This document shows, piece by piece, positions 8,258 through 16,567 of a DNA stretch of 62,802 nt (positions are counted from its first letter, which is position 1; each line of letters starts with the position of its first letter). Where the stretch lies: assembly GCA_041662005.1 (NCBI GenBank), contig JBAZTJ010000001.1:1-62802 (forward strand), in the 5' to 3' direction. Source of the DNA: DATHXC01 sp041662005 (GTDB lineage Bacteria; Pseudomonadota; Gammaproteobacteria; Burkholderiales; Methylophilaceae). The notes beneath the pieces were generated by a model. It had not been told where the DNA came from. It ran no database searches and saw only the letters and a list, made by a program, of their open reading frames with translations. The position numbers and the translations under genes were made by a program.

Positions 8258-9667
8258 TTAGTAACGATAACTATCTGGCTTGTAAGGGCCTTGTTTTGAC
8301 ACCCCGATATACGCAGCTTGCTGATCGGTAAGCTCGGTCAACCTTGCATTGAGCTTTTTCAATTGCAGCACGGCAACTTTCTCATCCAGATGCTTGGGCA
8401 AGGTGTAAACGCCAACCGGATACTGATCAAGATTGGTGAATAGCTCGATCTGCGCAATCGTCTGATTAGCAAATGAGGAACTCATCACATAACTTGGGTG
8501 GCCAGTACCACAGCCCAGATTCACCAGACGGCCCTTAGCCAGCAGGATGATTTTTTTGCCATCAGGGAAAATCACGTGATCAACCTGCGGCTTGATTTCA
8601 TCCCACTCGTATTTCTCAAGTGAAGCCACATCGATCTCATTGTCAAAGTGGCCGATGTTGCATACTATCGCCTGATCTTTCATCTTGGCCATGTGGTCAT
8701 GTGTAATGACATGATAATTGCCTGTCGCCGTGACGAAAATATCGGCATGCTCGCAAGCGTAATCCATGGTGACTACACGATAACCTTCCATCGCTGCTTG
8801 CAGGGCACAAATCGGGTCGATTTCAGTAACCCATACTTGGGCTGACAAGGCACGCAGTGCCTGGGCAGAACCTTTACCCACATCGCCATACCCTGCAACA
8901 ACAGCGACTTTACCGGCAACCATCACATCGGTGGCACGCTTGATGCCGTCTACCAGCGACTCACGACAGCCATACAGGTTGTCGAATTTCGATTTGGTCA
9001 CAGAGTCGTTCACGTTAATTGCCGGGAAAGCCAGGCGGCCTTCTTTATGCATCTGATACAAACGATGCACGCCGGTAGTGGTTTCTTCTGTCACGCCCTT
9101 GATATGCGCCAGGCGGGTAGAGTACCAGGTTGGGTCAACCGCCAGTTTCGCCTTGATGGCATTGAACAGGCAGACTTCTTCCTCTGAACTCGGGCTGCTC
9201 AGCAATGACAGGTCTTTTTCTGCATTAGTCCCCAGATGCAGCAGCAAAGTAGCATCGCCACCATCATCCAGAATCATGTTGGTGTAACCACCATCGGTCC
9301 ACTCAAATATGCGGTGGGTGTAATCCCAATACTGCTCAAGTGTCTCGCCCTTCACGGCAAACACCGGCGTACCGCCTTCAGCAATCGCCGCTGCGGCATG
9401 ATCTTGAGTTGAGTAAATATTACAGGAGGCCCAGCGCACGTCTGCACCCAGATCCTTCAGGGTTTCGATCAGCACAGCGGTCTGGATAGTCATGTGCAAA
9501 GAGCCGGTAATACGCGCGCCCCTTAATGGCTTGGTAAGCGCGTACTCTTCGCGAATTGCCATTAATCCCGGCATTTCAGTTTCGGCAATGGCAATCTCTT
9601 TGCGGCCCCAGGCAGCAAGGCTCAAATCGGCAATAACATAGTCTTTGATGTCAGCCACAGTATTCAT
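8258..9667 (-). CDS. ahcY: Adenosylhomocysteinase
   Basis: NAD-dependent enzyme splitting S-adenosylhomocysteine to adenosine and homocysteine. The start taken is the ATG at 9667 (MNTVADIKDYVIADLSLA, AAGGA upstream); the frame stays open to 9751 but that part is riboswitch leader. It has 469 residues, with the NAD-binding motif VVAGYGDVGKGSAQALR, substrate-site residues in NVNDSVTKSKFDNLYGCRES, and the C-terminal tail ending KPDSYRY. It is led by an SAH riboswitch, fitting its substrate. Confidence 0.97.
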   Translation of the reverse strand: MNTVADIKDYVIADLSLAAWGRKEIAIAETEMPGLMAIREEYALTKPLRGARITGSLHMTIQTAVLIETLKDLGADVRWASCNIYSTQDHAAAAIAEGGTPVFAVKGETLEQYWDYTHRIFEWTDGGYTNMILDDGGDATLLLHLGTNAEKDLSLLSSPSSEEEVCLFNAIKAKLAVDPTWYSTRLAHIKGVTEETTTGVHRLYQMHKEGRLAFPAINVNDSVTKSKFDNLYGCRESLVDGIKRATDVMVAGKVAVVAGYGDVGKGSAQALRALSAQVWVTEIDPICALQAAMEGYRVVTMDYACEHADIFVTATGNYHVITHDHMAKMKDQAIVCNIGHFDNEIDVASLEKYEWDEIKPQVDHVIFPDGKKIILLAKGRLVNLGCGTGHPSYVMSSSFANQTIAQIELFTNLDQYPVGVYTLPKHLDEKVAVLQLKKLNARLTELTDQQAAYIGVSKQGPYKPDSYRY

Positions 9668-9739
9668 GTTGTGTATCCTTGAATTTGTGGCCGGAGGGAA
9701 GGGGCTGGGAAGGTCGTATTTACTACTACAAGACACTTT

Positions 9740-9786
9740 GCTCACCCACATCCCGTGTCCGGCACGGGTTAGTTAAGGTGAGCGCC
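9740..9786 (-). promoter_or_regulatory. Likely expression platform of the SAH riboswitch
   Basis: On the minus strand, the pseudoknot strand's GCTCACC can alternatively pair with GGTGAGC lying about 30 bases downstream. This encloses a small hairpin (CCCGTG, five-base loop, CACGGG, at 9752-9768). The two pairings exclude each other, as expected for a switch. No T tract follows, so the mechanism (Rho access, RNA stability or other) is not visible. Confidence 0.6.
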
Positions 9787-9838
9787 GTTTACTGCATTTT
9801 TCCGAGCCTGGGAGAAAACCTCTCGCAGCGCTCCTCGG
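9777..9838 (-). ncRNA. SAH riboswitch aptamer
   Basis: The minus-strand leader of ahcY reads CCGAGGAGCGCTGC, then a short hairpin, then CAGGCTCGG, and after a 15-base link GGCGCTCACC. CCGAG/CTCGG form P1, and GAGCGC with GCGCTC forms the pseudoknot. These are the hallmark conserved blocks of the SAH riboswitch (Rfam RF01057), known upstream of ahcY and metH in beta- and gammaproteobacteria. SAH binding normally turns expression on. Confidence 0.92.
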
Positions 9839-9847
9839 AAGTGGTGG

Positions 9848-9875
9848 ATTATACGCGATATTTTATTTCGTACAA
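9848..9875 (-). promoter_or_regulatory. Promoter of the ahcY riboswitch leader
   Basis: On the minus strand, TTGTAC (9870-9875) and a perfect TATAAT (9848-9853) are separated by 16 bases. The -10 lies about ten bases before the riboswitch P1, so transcription would start right at the aptamer. It lies just downstream of the HD-GYP gene stop. Confidence 0.8.
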
Positions 9876-9901
9876 ACCGATGCTAGGAGTAGCCATAGGC
9901 C

Positions 9902-11131
9902 CTAAAGTTCACTATGGCTCCAAAGTTCATTAACGTCATGAATTCCCCATAATAAAGGGTCCTCATGACCAATAATCTGGTCTTGTGCCATAGGCCTCGA
10001 TAAATCCAGAATTTCCATTGGAATGCGAGTTTTAGATTTAGTCGAAAAAAATACTTTGACTACCGGCATCAGTAGAGACTTGGGCGATTGATCTATGACC
10101 ACCGCCAGGCGACCAGATTTAAGCTTTACCAAGGAACCGATGGGATAAATACCTACACTTTTAACAAAGGCCTTGAATGCAATCTGATCAAAATGGTTGT
10201 TCCACTTTGCCATGCGTTGCAGCGAGACTCCGGGCTCCCATCCGGCTTTATATGGGCGGTTCGAAGTTATCGCATCGTAGACATCACAAACGGCTCCCAT
10301 CTTGGCAAACACACTGATCTGATCGGCACAAAGTCTATCGGGATAACCACTGCCATCTATTTTTTCATGGTGATGCAAACAAACATCCAGCGCTATTTCA
10401 CCCACATTACTGACCTGCTGCAATAGTTCATAACCACGAACAGGATGGAGCTTAACCTGCTCGAACTCCTCAGTAGTCAGCGCCCCTGGCTTATCCAGAA
10501 TCTCTTGCGGCACAGCCATCTTGCCTATGTCATGCAGCAAACCGGCCAGACCTGCCTCTTTAGTCTCCTCTGCAGAAAGCTCAAGCTCACGGGCCAGGGC
10601 CACCATCATTGCACATACGGCAACAGAGTGCATGTAGGTGTAATCATCCTTGTTCTTCAAGCGAACCAGGCTAATCAGTGCACTCTCATTACGCGAGACC
10701 GAGGCGGTAATCTCATCCACCAGCGGCATCGCATCATGTGCATTAATAGCCTTGCCCATGCGCACCTCTTCAAACATTGAAGCGACTGCAGCTTTTGAGG
10801 CTTTCAAGAGCTTCATTGCCTGTGCACGCTCCTCACTTGCCGTGGTGCGGTGAGCTCGTTTTTGTAAAGGCGGGGGAGCTTCAACAGGAGGCTCAACAAC
10901 GGGTATGGGTTCTGGAGTATCGACTGGCGTCGCAGGCTCTTCGATCACATCGATACCTTTTGAGGTATCAATCACTATCGCCTGGATTTTGCTGGCACGT
11001 AATTTTTTAAGGTCTTCGGGGTCTTCCAGCACAAAGGACTTGCGCCAGAACGGGTGATCTATCCATGAGCCTTTCATCTCCTGGACAAACATGCCCAGTC
11101 TGACTTGCTTAGTAGGGATAGTTTTCAGCAT
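9902..11131 (-). CDS. HD-GYP domain protein, probable cyclic-di-GMP phosphodiesterase
   Basis: 409 residues. The N-terminal ~110 residues match the DUF3391 type (VRLGMFVQEMKGSWIDHPFW), followed by a Pro-rich linker (TPEPIPVVEPPVEAPPP). The C-terminal HD-GYP domain has HDIGK, then HHEKIDGSGYPDRL, and keeps the metal-binding and GYP residues. Such proteins hydrolyse c-di-GMP. It is a single gene between metK and the ahcY promoter. An inverted repeat sits directly before its start. Confidence 0.9.
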   Translation of the reverse strand: MLKTIPTKQVRLGMFVQEMKGSWIDHPFWRKSFVLEDPEDLKKLRASKIQAIVIDTSKGIDVIEEPATPVDTPEPIPVVEPPVEAPPPLQKRAHRTTASEERAQAMKLLKASKAAVASMFEEVRMGKAINAHDAMPLVDEITASVSRNESALISLVRLKNKDDYTYMHSVAVCAMMVALARELELSAEETKEAGLAGLLHDIGKMAVPQEILDKPGALTTEEFEQVKLHPVRGYELLQQVSNVGEIALDVCLHHHEKIDGSGYPDRLCADQISVFAKMGAVCDVYDAITSNRPYKAGWEPGVSLQRMAKWNNHFDQIAFKAFVKSVGIYPIGSLVKLKSGRLAVVIDQSPKSLLMPVVKVFFSTKSKTRIPMEILDLSRPMAQDQIIGHEDPLLWGIHDVNELWSHSEL

Positions 11132-11136
11132 ATTAC

Positions 11137-11174
11137 TGACTATGGTACCTACATTTTTGTGTGCACCATAGTCA
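11137..11174. repeat. 10-bp inverted repeat between metK and the HD-GYP gene
   Basis: TGACTATGGT (11137-11146) and ACCATAGTCA (11165-11174) are perfect inverted copies 18 bases apart. The repeat begins six bases before the HD-GYP start codon and ends 11 bases after the metK stop. It could be a metK terminator (no T tract), an operator, or a leader hairpin masking the ribosome site of the HD-GYP gene. Confidence 0.6.
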
Positions 11175-11184
11175 GAATTGAATG

Positions 11185-12342
11185 CTAATTTGCCGCCTTT
11201 AATGCAGATGCCTTATCAAGGGCTTCCCAGGTAAACTCCGGCTCATCACGGCCAAAGTGGCCGTATGCCGCCGTTTTCTGGTAGATGGGGCGCAGCAGGT
11301 CCAGCATTTTAACGATACCTTTGGGACGCAAGTCGAAATGCTCAAGTACCAGTTGGGTAAGCACTTCATTAGAAACCTTGCCAGTTCCGTAGGTTTCTAC
11401 CATGACGCTGGTAGGCCGGGCCACACCGATGGCGTAGCTCACTTGTACCAGGCAGCGTGATGCCAGACCAGCAGCTACGATATTCTTGGCAACATAGCGG
11501 CCAGCATAGGCAGCAGAACGGTCGACCTTGGATGGATCCTTGCCCGAGAACGCGCCACCACCGTGAGGAGCTGCGCCGCCGTAGGTATCAACAATAATCT
11601 TGCGACCAGTTAAACCACAATCCCCTTGCGGGCCACCGATAACGAAACGGCCAGTAGGGTTGACTAGATATTTGATATCGCCCTTGATCAGCTCCTTGGG
11701 CAATACCGGCTTGATGATCTCCTCAATGACCGCTTCACGTATTGCATCCAGCTCCATCTCAGGGGCATGCTGGGTAGAAACCACGACGGTATCAATCGCA
11801 TATGGCTTGCCATCCACGTACTTGATGGTCACCTGGGATTTGGCATCAGGACGCAGCCATGGCAAACGCCCATCCTTGCGCAATTGTGACTGACGCTCCA
11901 TCAGGCGATGTGATAGCCAGATCGGTAAAGGCATTAACTGCGGCGTTTCATCGCACGCATAACCGAACATCAGGCCCTGGTCACCAGCGCCTTGATCCAA
12001 CGGGTCATCATGTGCGCCATCAACCCCTTGGGCGATATCCGGCGACTGCTTGTCATACGCCACCAATACGGCGCAACCCCTGTAGTCGATACCATAGTCG
12101 GTATTGTCGTAGCCGATACGCTTGATGGTTTCACGCGCAACCTTGATGTAATCGACATTCGCGGTCGTGGTGATTTCACCGGCCAGTACTACCAAGCCAG
12201 TATTCGTCAGGGTTTCTGCCGCGACGCGAGCAGTGGGATCCTGCGCCAGGATGGCATCCAGGATAGCATCGGAGATTTGATCCGCTACTTTGTCAGGATG
12301 GCCTTCGGATACGGATTCCGAGGTAAATAAATATTCACTCAT
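11185..12342 (-). CDS. metK: S-adenosylmethionine synthetase
   Basis: Makes SAM from methionine and ATP in the cytoplasm. The start is taken at MSEYLFTSESVSEGHPDKV (12342), the conserved N-terminus; the frame also has an ATG seven codons upstream. It has 385 residues, with GAGDQGLMFGYACDET and the phosphate loop GGGAFSGKDPSKVDRSAAY. It diverges from the lpxL-like gene with only 67 bases between; I see no SAM riboswitch there. Confidence 0.97.
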   Translation of the reverse strand: MSEYLFTSESVSEGHPDKVADQISDAILDAILAQDPTARVAAETLTNTGLVVLAGEITTTANVDYIKVARETIKRIGYDNTDYGIDYRGCAVLVAYDKQSPDIAQGVDGAHDDPLDQGAGDQGLMFGYACDETPQLMPLPIWLSHRLMERQSQLRKDGRLPWLRPDAKSQVTIKYVDGKPYAIDTVVVSTQHAPEMELDAIREAVIEEIIKPVLPKELIKGDIKYLVNPTGRFVIGGPQGDCGLTGRKIIVDTYGGAAPHGGGAFSGKDPSKVDRSAAYAGRYVAKNIVAAGLASRCLVQVSYAIGVARPTSVMVETYGTGKVSNEVLTQLVLEHFDLRPKGIVKMLDLLRPIYQKTAAYGHFGRDEPEFTWEALDKASALKAAN

Positions 12343-12409
12343 CAGATAGTCTATCGTTTGCAAAAAGATTGCTAGAATAACAAATTACTCAGGGTTCAAA
12401 AAGAAATTC

Positions 12410-13231
12410 ATGCTTACAGCATTACTGCGGATTTATGCCAGCCTGCCACTCCCCATGATTCATGCGCTTGGCATACTGGTTGGCTGGATCATGTATCTGT
12501 TCGATAAAAAGTTTTCCAGGCGCGTCCGCAACCATCTGCTAACCGTCAACATTGCCCAAGATGGGCCAGCCCATCGCCAGTTAGTTCGGCTATCCATCAA
12601 AGAAACCGGCAAAGGTATTGCCGAGAGTTTCGCCATCTGGTTCAGGAACCCGGCATCAGCCTTGAAGTGGGTCAAGCGCTGTGACGGCTGGCAACACGTA
12701 GAAGCCGCCCTGGCCGAAAAACGCGGCATTATTTTCCTCACCCCGCACCTCGGCTGCTTTGAAATCACGGCGCAATACTATGCCCAACAACACCCGATCA
12801 GCGTACTGTTTAAACCCACAGAACAGGGCTGGCTCGCCCCTTTGATTGAAGCAGGCCGCAGCCAGCGCCAGCTTAAACTTGCCCCCACCAACATGCGTGG
12901 CGTGCGCACCCTGCTAAAATCCCTGCGCAACGGTGAAGCGGTAGGCATACTGCCGGATCAGGTGCCAGAACTGGGCGATGGCGTTTGGGCAGATTTTTTT
13001 GGTCAACCCGCTTACACTATGACTCTGGTAAGCAAGCTGGCCGAAACCACTAATGCCAAAGTGTTGCTGGCATTCGGCGAAAGGCTGTCGTGGGGCAGAG
13101 GTTATATCATTCATATCGAGCCGCTCAACGCAGTAGCCACGCCGCAAAACATCAACCTTGGCATAGAGCGACTGGTGCGCCAGCGCCCCGAACAATATTT
13201 ATGGAGTTACAGGCGATTCAAACAGCCTTGA
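12410..13231 (+). CDS. Lysophospholipid / lipid A acyltransferase (LpxL/HtrB family)
   Basis: 273 residues, inner-membrane, with an N-terminal hydrophobic segment (PMIHALGILVGWIMYLFD), the acyltransferase motif LTPHLGCFEITAQ (H-x4-E) and the later block GILPDQVPELGDGVWADFFG. The family adds late acyl chains to lipid A. The metK-lpxL-dapF order is typical of Betaproteobacteria. Which acyl position it serves cannot be told from sequence. Confidence 0.88.
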   Translation: MLTALLRIYASLPLPMIHALGILVGWIMYLFDKKFSRRVRNHLLTVNIAQDGPAHRQLVRLSIKETGKGIAESFAIWFRNPASALKWVKRCDGWQHVEAALAEKRGIIFLTPHLGCFEITAQYYAQQHPISVLFKPTEQGWLAPLIEAGRSQRQLKLAPTNMRGVRTLLKSLRNGEAVGILPDQVPELGDGVWADFFGQPAYTMTLVSKLAETTNAKVLLAFGERLSWGRGYIIHIEPLNAVATPQNINLGIERLVRQRPEQYLWSYRRFKQP

Positions 13232-13245
13232 AAGTCACTTAAAGC

Positions 13246-14082
13246 ATGCAAATCACATTTACTAAAATGCAGGGCATAGGCAATGATTTCGTTGTCATCG
13301 ATAGTTACAGCCAGGATATCCATCTGAGCACCGAGCAGATATGCCAGCTTGCCGACAGGCACTTTGGTATAGGCTGCGACCAGCTATTGCTGGTCGAGCG
13401 CCCTACCCAGCCTGATGTGGATTTTCGCTATCGCATCTTCAATGCCGATGGCGGCGAGGTTGAGCAATGCGGTAATGGGGCGCGCTGCTTCGTACGCTTT
13501 GTGCATGATAAAGGCCTCACCCACAAAACCGAGATCAGCGTGGAAACTGCACGTGGTGTCATTTACCTGACGCTGGAAACCAACCAGCAAGTCACCGTGA
13601 ATATGGGAGCACCCCGTTTTACCCCGGCCGACATCCCCTTCCTCGCCGAGGAAGCCGCGCTTACCTACCCACTGGATGTGGCAGGCATGGCAGTCACTAT
13701 TTCGGCTATTTCCATGGGCAACCCGCATGCCGTGCAAATCGTTGATAATGTCGATAGCGCACCCGTCGGGCAGCAAGGGCCTATCATAGAGTCACATCCT
13801 CGCTTTCCGCAGCGTGTGAATGCCGGGTTTATGCAGATTGTGGATCAGCATAACATCCGCCTGCGCGTGTTCGAGCGCGGCAGCGGAGAAACCCTGGCGT
13901 GTGGCAGCGGCGCCTGTGCTGCCGTGGTGGCAGGCATACGTTCAGGAGTTTTGCAGTCGCCGGTCAACGTCAGCATGCGGGGTGGCGAACTGTCGATACG
14001 CTGGGCTGGAGATAGCTCGCCGGTATGGATGACAGGGCCTGCCGAGCCGGTATTTGAAGGTACTATCCACCTTCAAAATTAA
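13246..14082 (+). CDS. dapF: Diaminopimelate epimerase
   Basis: Converts LL-DAP to meso-DAP for lysine and peptidoglycan. 278 residues with both catalytic cysteines: NADGGEVEQCGNGARCF near residue 75 and GETLACGSGACAAV near residue 220. N-terminal MQITFTKMQGIGNDFVVID is canonical. It follows the acyltransferase by 14 bases. Confidence 0.97.
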   Translation: MQITFTKMQGIGNDFVVIDSYSQDIHLSTEQICQLADRHFGIGCDQLLLVERPTQPDVDFRYRIFNADGGEVEQCGNGARCFVRFVHDKGLTHKTEISVETARGVIYLTLETNQQVTVNMGAPRFTPADIPFLAEEAALTYPLDVAGMAVTISAISMGNPHAVQIVDNVDSAPVGQQGPIIESHPRFPQRVNAGFMQIVDQHNIRLRVFERGSGETLACGSGACAAVVAGIRSGVLQSPVNVSMRGGELSIRWAGDSSPVWMTGPAEPVFEGTIHLQN

Positions 14083-14138
14083 CATTTAATACTTTATAAA
14101 AAATTAGCGCGTACAAAATCATGACCGAAGGAATAACG

Positions 14139-14873
14139 ATGGAAACTAGCCAGGCCCCTGAAGAACAAATCACCGCCTACCTGCGCAATCACCCGCAGTT
14201 TTTCGAGCAACACCCTGACCTGCTGGCCATGATGCATTTGCCCAGCCCACACGGTAGCGGCACCGTGTCATTGGCTGAAAGGCAGCAACAAACGCAGCGC
14301 GACAAGATTCGTGCACTTGAAACAAAACTGTCCGACTTTTTGCAATACGGCCAGGAAAACGACACTATCAGCGCCAAAGTGCACCGATTGAGCTTGGGCC
14401 TGCTTGCCGCACAACACTTCGAGGTGCTGGTACCTATCCTCATGCAAACGCTGCGTGAGGATTTTGCTGCGCCCCAGGCTGGTTCGCTAATGGCGCTTGG
14501 GTCTACCCTGGACTCCTTGCGTGAAGACTTTGCCGTACCTTATGCCGGCTTGCGCATCTGGGCTACCCCGCAGAACAGCAACCATGTGGGTAACCCCGTT
14601 TTTCAGCCCGTGGATAAAGAACTCAGCCAATGGGCAGATGGCCTGGTAGAACCTTACTGCGGCAACAAACCAGGACTGGATATCAACAGCTGGTTCGGTG
14701 AGAATGCTGCGCCAAAATCTTTCGCGCTGATTGCGCTACGTGGCGAAAAAGTATTTGGTTTGCTTGCCATTGCTTCAGACGATGAAAAACGTTTTTATCC
14801 CGACATGGGCACTATGTACCTCAAGCGCATAGGTGAACTGGTCAGTGCATCACTGTTGCGCTATATCGGCTAA
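14139..14873 (+). CDS. DUF484 family protein
   Basis: 244 residues from the ATG at 14139, chosen because GAAGGA lies seven bases before it; another ATG at 14121 would have that ribosome site inside the gene. The N-terminus (YLRNHPQFFEQHPDLLAMM, LPSPHG.GTVSLAERQQ) and a following coiled segment plus GAF-like half are diagnostic of DUF484, a family of unknown function. It lies between dapF and xerC, as in Pseudomonas and Betaproteobacteria. Confidence 0.9.
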   Translation: METSQAPEEQITAYLRNHPQFFEQHPDLLAMMHLPSPHGSGTVSLAERQQQTQRDKIRALETKLSDFLQYGQENDTISAKVHRLSLGLLAAQHFEVLVPILMQTLREDFAAPQAGSLMALGSTLDSLREDFAVPYAGLRIWATPQNSNHVGNPVFQPVDKELSQWADGLVEPYCGNKPGLDINSWFGENAAPKSFALIALRGEKVFGLLAIASDDEKRFYPDMGTMYLKRIGELVSASLLRYIG

Positions 14874-14881
14874 CAGATGCA

Positions 14882-15757
14882 GTGGATTATTTAGCTCCTT
14901 ATCTCGATCACCTGACTTTTGAGCGCGGCTTAAGCCCACTCACCCGGGAAAATTACGCACGAGATATCAAAGTGCTGCTTGAGCTCACTGGCGAGCAGCC
15001 GCTAACTGAAATCCAGCCAGCCAATATCCGGCGCTTTATTGGTACGCTGCACGGGCGCAATCTGGGAGGAAAAAGTATTGCGCGCATGCTTTCTTCCTGG
15101 CGCGGCTTTTTCAATTACCTTATCCAGCATCGCGATTTCAGCAACAATCCATGCATAGGCATGAAGGCGCCAAAAGCGCCTAAAACCCTGCCGCAGGCAC
15201 TTTCCATAGACCAGAGTGTTAAGTTTGTCAGTCTGGAAGGCGACGATATGCTCACGCTACGCGACCACGCAATTGTCGAGCTTTTTTATTCATCAGGGTT
15301 ACGGCTTGCCGAGCTTATCGGTCTGGATATAGACGCACTGGATTTTGCAGAAGGTACGGTAACCGTCACCGGCAAGGGCAATAAAACCCGCATCATACCC
15401 ATGGGCAGCCATGCCATAAGCGCCATGCAGCAGTGGCTGCAAGCCCGTGCGCAGATTGCCCAAGCCGATGCACATGCCGTGTTTATCACCCAGCAAGGCC
15501 GCCGTATCAGTGCCCGCGCGGTACAGTACCGGCTCAAGGAATGGGCCATCAAGCAAGGCATCAACAGCAATATGCATCCGCACATGCTGCGTCATAGTTT
15601 TGCAACGCATGTGCTGCAATCTAGCGGTGATCTACGTGCAGTGCAGGAAATGTTGGGACATGCCAATATCAGTACCACGCAGGTGTACACGCATCTGGAC
15701 TTTCAACACTTAGCCAAGGTTTATGATGCCACACACCCGAGAGCACGCAAGAAGTAG
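14882..15757 (+). CDS. xerC: Tyrosine recombinase XerC
   Basis: Resolves chromosome dimers at dif together with XerD and FtsK. 291 residues. The N-terminal core-binding domain begins YLDHLTFERGLSPLTRENYARD. The catalytic set is R in SSGLRLAELIGLD, K in VTGKGNKTR, HMLRHSFATH, and LGHANISTTQVYTHLD with the tyrosine. The start is GTG at 14882; the nearby ATG is out of frame. It is last in the dapF-DUF484-xerC run. Confidence 0.95.
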   Translation: MDYLAPYLDHLTFERGLSPLTRENYARDIKVLLELTGEQPLTEIQPANIRRFIGTLHGRNLGGKSIARMLSSWRGFFNYLIQHRDFSNNPCIGMKAPKAPKTLPQALSIDQSVKFVSLEGDDMLTLRDHAIVELFYSSGLRLAELIGLDIDALDFAEGTVTVTGKGNKTRIIPMGSHAISAMQQWLQARAQIAQADAHAVFITQQGRRISARAVQYRLKEWAIKQGINSNMHPHMLRHSFATHVLQSSGDLRAVQEMLGHANISTTQVYTHLDFQHLAKVYDATHPRARKK

Positions 15758-15925
15758 CTCCCACTTTGTGCGCCAACGAACATCGATGGAGCTGGTATTG
15801 CGTATAATCCCTAACCATATAGCAGTTTTTATCACTTACATCTTGTGGCAAAATCGGGCTTGAAGTATCGCCTTGAGTATCAAAGCACAAATGTGGAAAC
15901 TTTCTTCATTTTCTAAAGGACTGTC

Positions 15926-16507
15926 ATGGAACACCAACTACCAGCATTACCTTATGCTAAAACCGCTTTAGCACCCCACATCTCCGAAGAAACCTTCGAC
16001 TACCACTACAGCAAGCATCATCAAGCCTATGTGACCAACCTCAACAACCTGATCAAGGGTACCGAGTTTGAAAACAGCACCCTGGAAGAAATCATCAAAA
16101 AATCTTCCGGCGGCATTTACAACAACTCAGCCCAGGTGTGGAACCACACTTTTTTCTGGAGCTGCATGAAGCCTAGCGGCGGCGGCGCTCCTACTGGCGC
16201 GCTGGCTGACGCCATCAACGCAAAATGGGGCTCTTTTGACGAGTTCAAGAAGGCGTTTCAGGCTTCTGCTGTCGGTAACTTCGGTTCCGGCTGGACATGG
16301 CTGGTGAAAAAGGCTGACGGTTCAGTCGATATCGTCAACATGGGCCCGGCAGGTACTCCGCTGACCACTGGCGACAAGGCCTTGCTGACTATCGACGTGT
16401 GGGAGCATGCCTACTACATCGATTACCGCAATGCGCGCCCAAAGTTTGTTGAAACATTCCTGGCTTCATTGGCTAACTGGGATTTTGCTTCTGCGAACTT
16501 CGCATAA
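15926..16507 (+). CDS. sodB: Superoxide dismutase, Fe type
   Basis: Cytoplasmic enzyme that disproportionates superoxide. 193 residues, the usual length. Metal ligands are visible: H in YHYSKHHQAYV, H in VWNHTFFW, and D/H in DVWEHAYYIDY. GGAGGAP-type residues and the FGSGWTWLV block favour the Fe form. AAAGGA precedes the ATG. A TATAAT at 15803-15808 about 120 bases upstream is a possible -10. It ends at a strong terminator. Confidence 0.95.
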   Translation: MEHQLPALPYAKTALAPHISEETFDYHYSKHHQAYVTNLNNLIKGTEFENSTLEEIIKKSSGGIYNNSAQVWNHTFFWSCMKPSGGGAPTGALADAINAKWGSFDEFKKAFQASAVGNFGSGWTWLVKKADGSVDIVNMGPAGTPLTTGDKALLTIDVWEHAYYIDYRNARPKFVETFLASLANWDFASANFA

Positions 16508-16531
16508 TATTCAGGCCTAAAACCTGACTGC

Positions 16532-16567
16532 AAAAGGCCAACTGGATACCAGTTGGCCTTTTTATTT
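16532..16567. terminator. Bidirectional terminator between sodB and ada
   Basis: AAAAGGCCAACTGG and CCAGTTGGCCTTTT form a perfect 14-bp stem with a three-base loop, with T-rich DNA after it on the plus strand and the A run giving T on the minus strand. It suits both convergent genes. Confidence 0.92.

Noticed and set aside
12343..12409. Possible SAM riboswitch before metK
   Set aside because: Only 67 bases separate metK from lpxL and no SAM aptamer block is visible.
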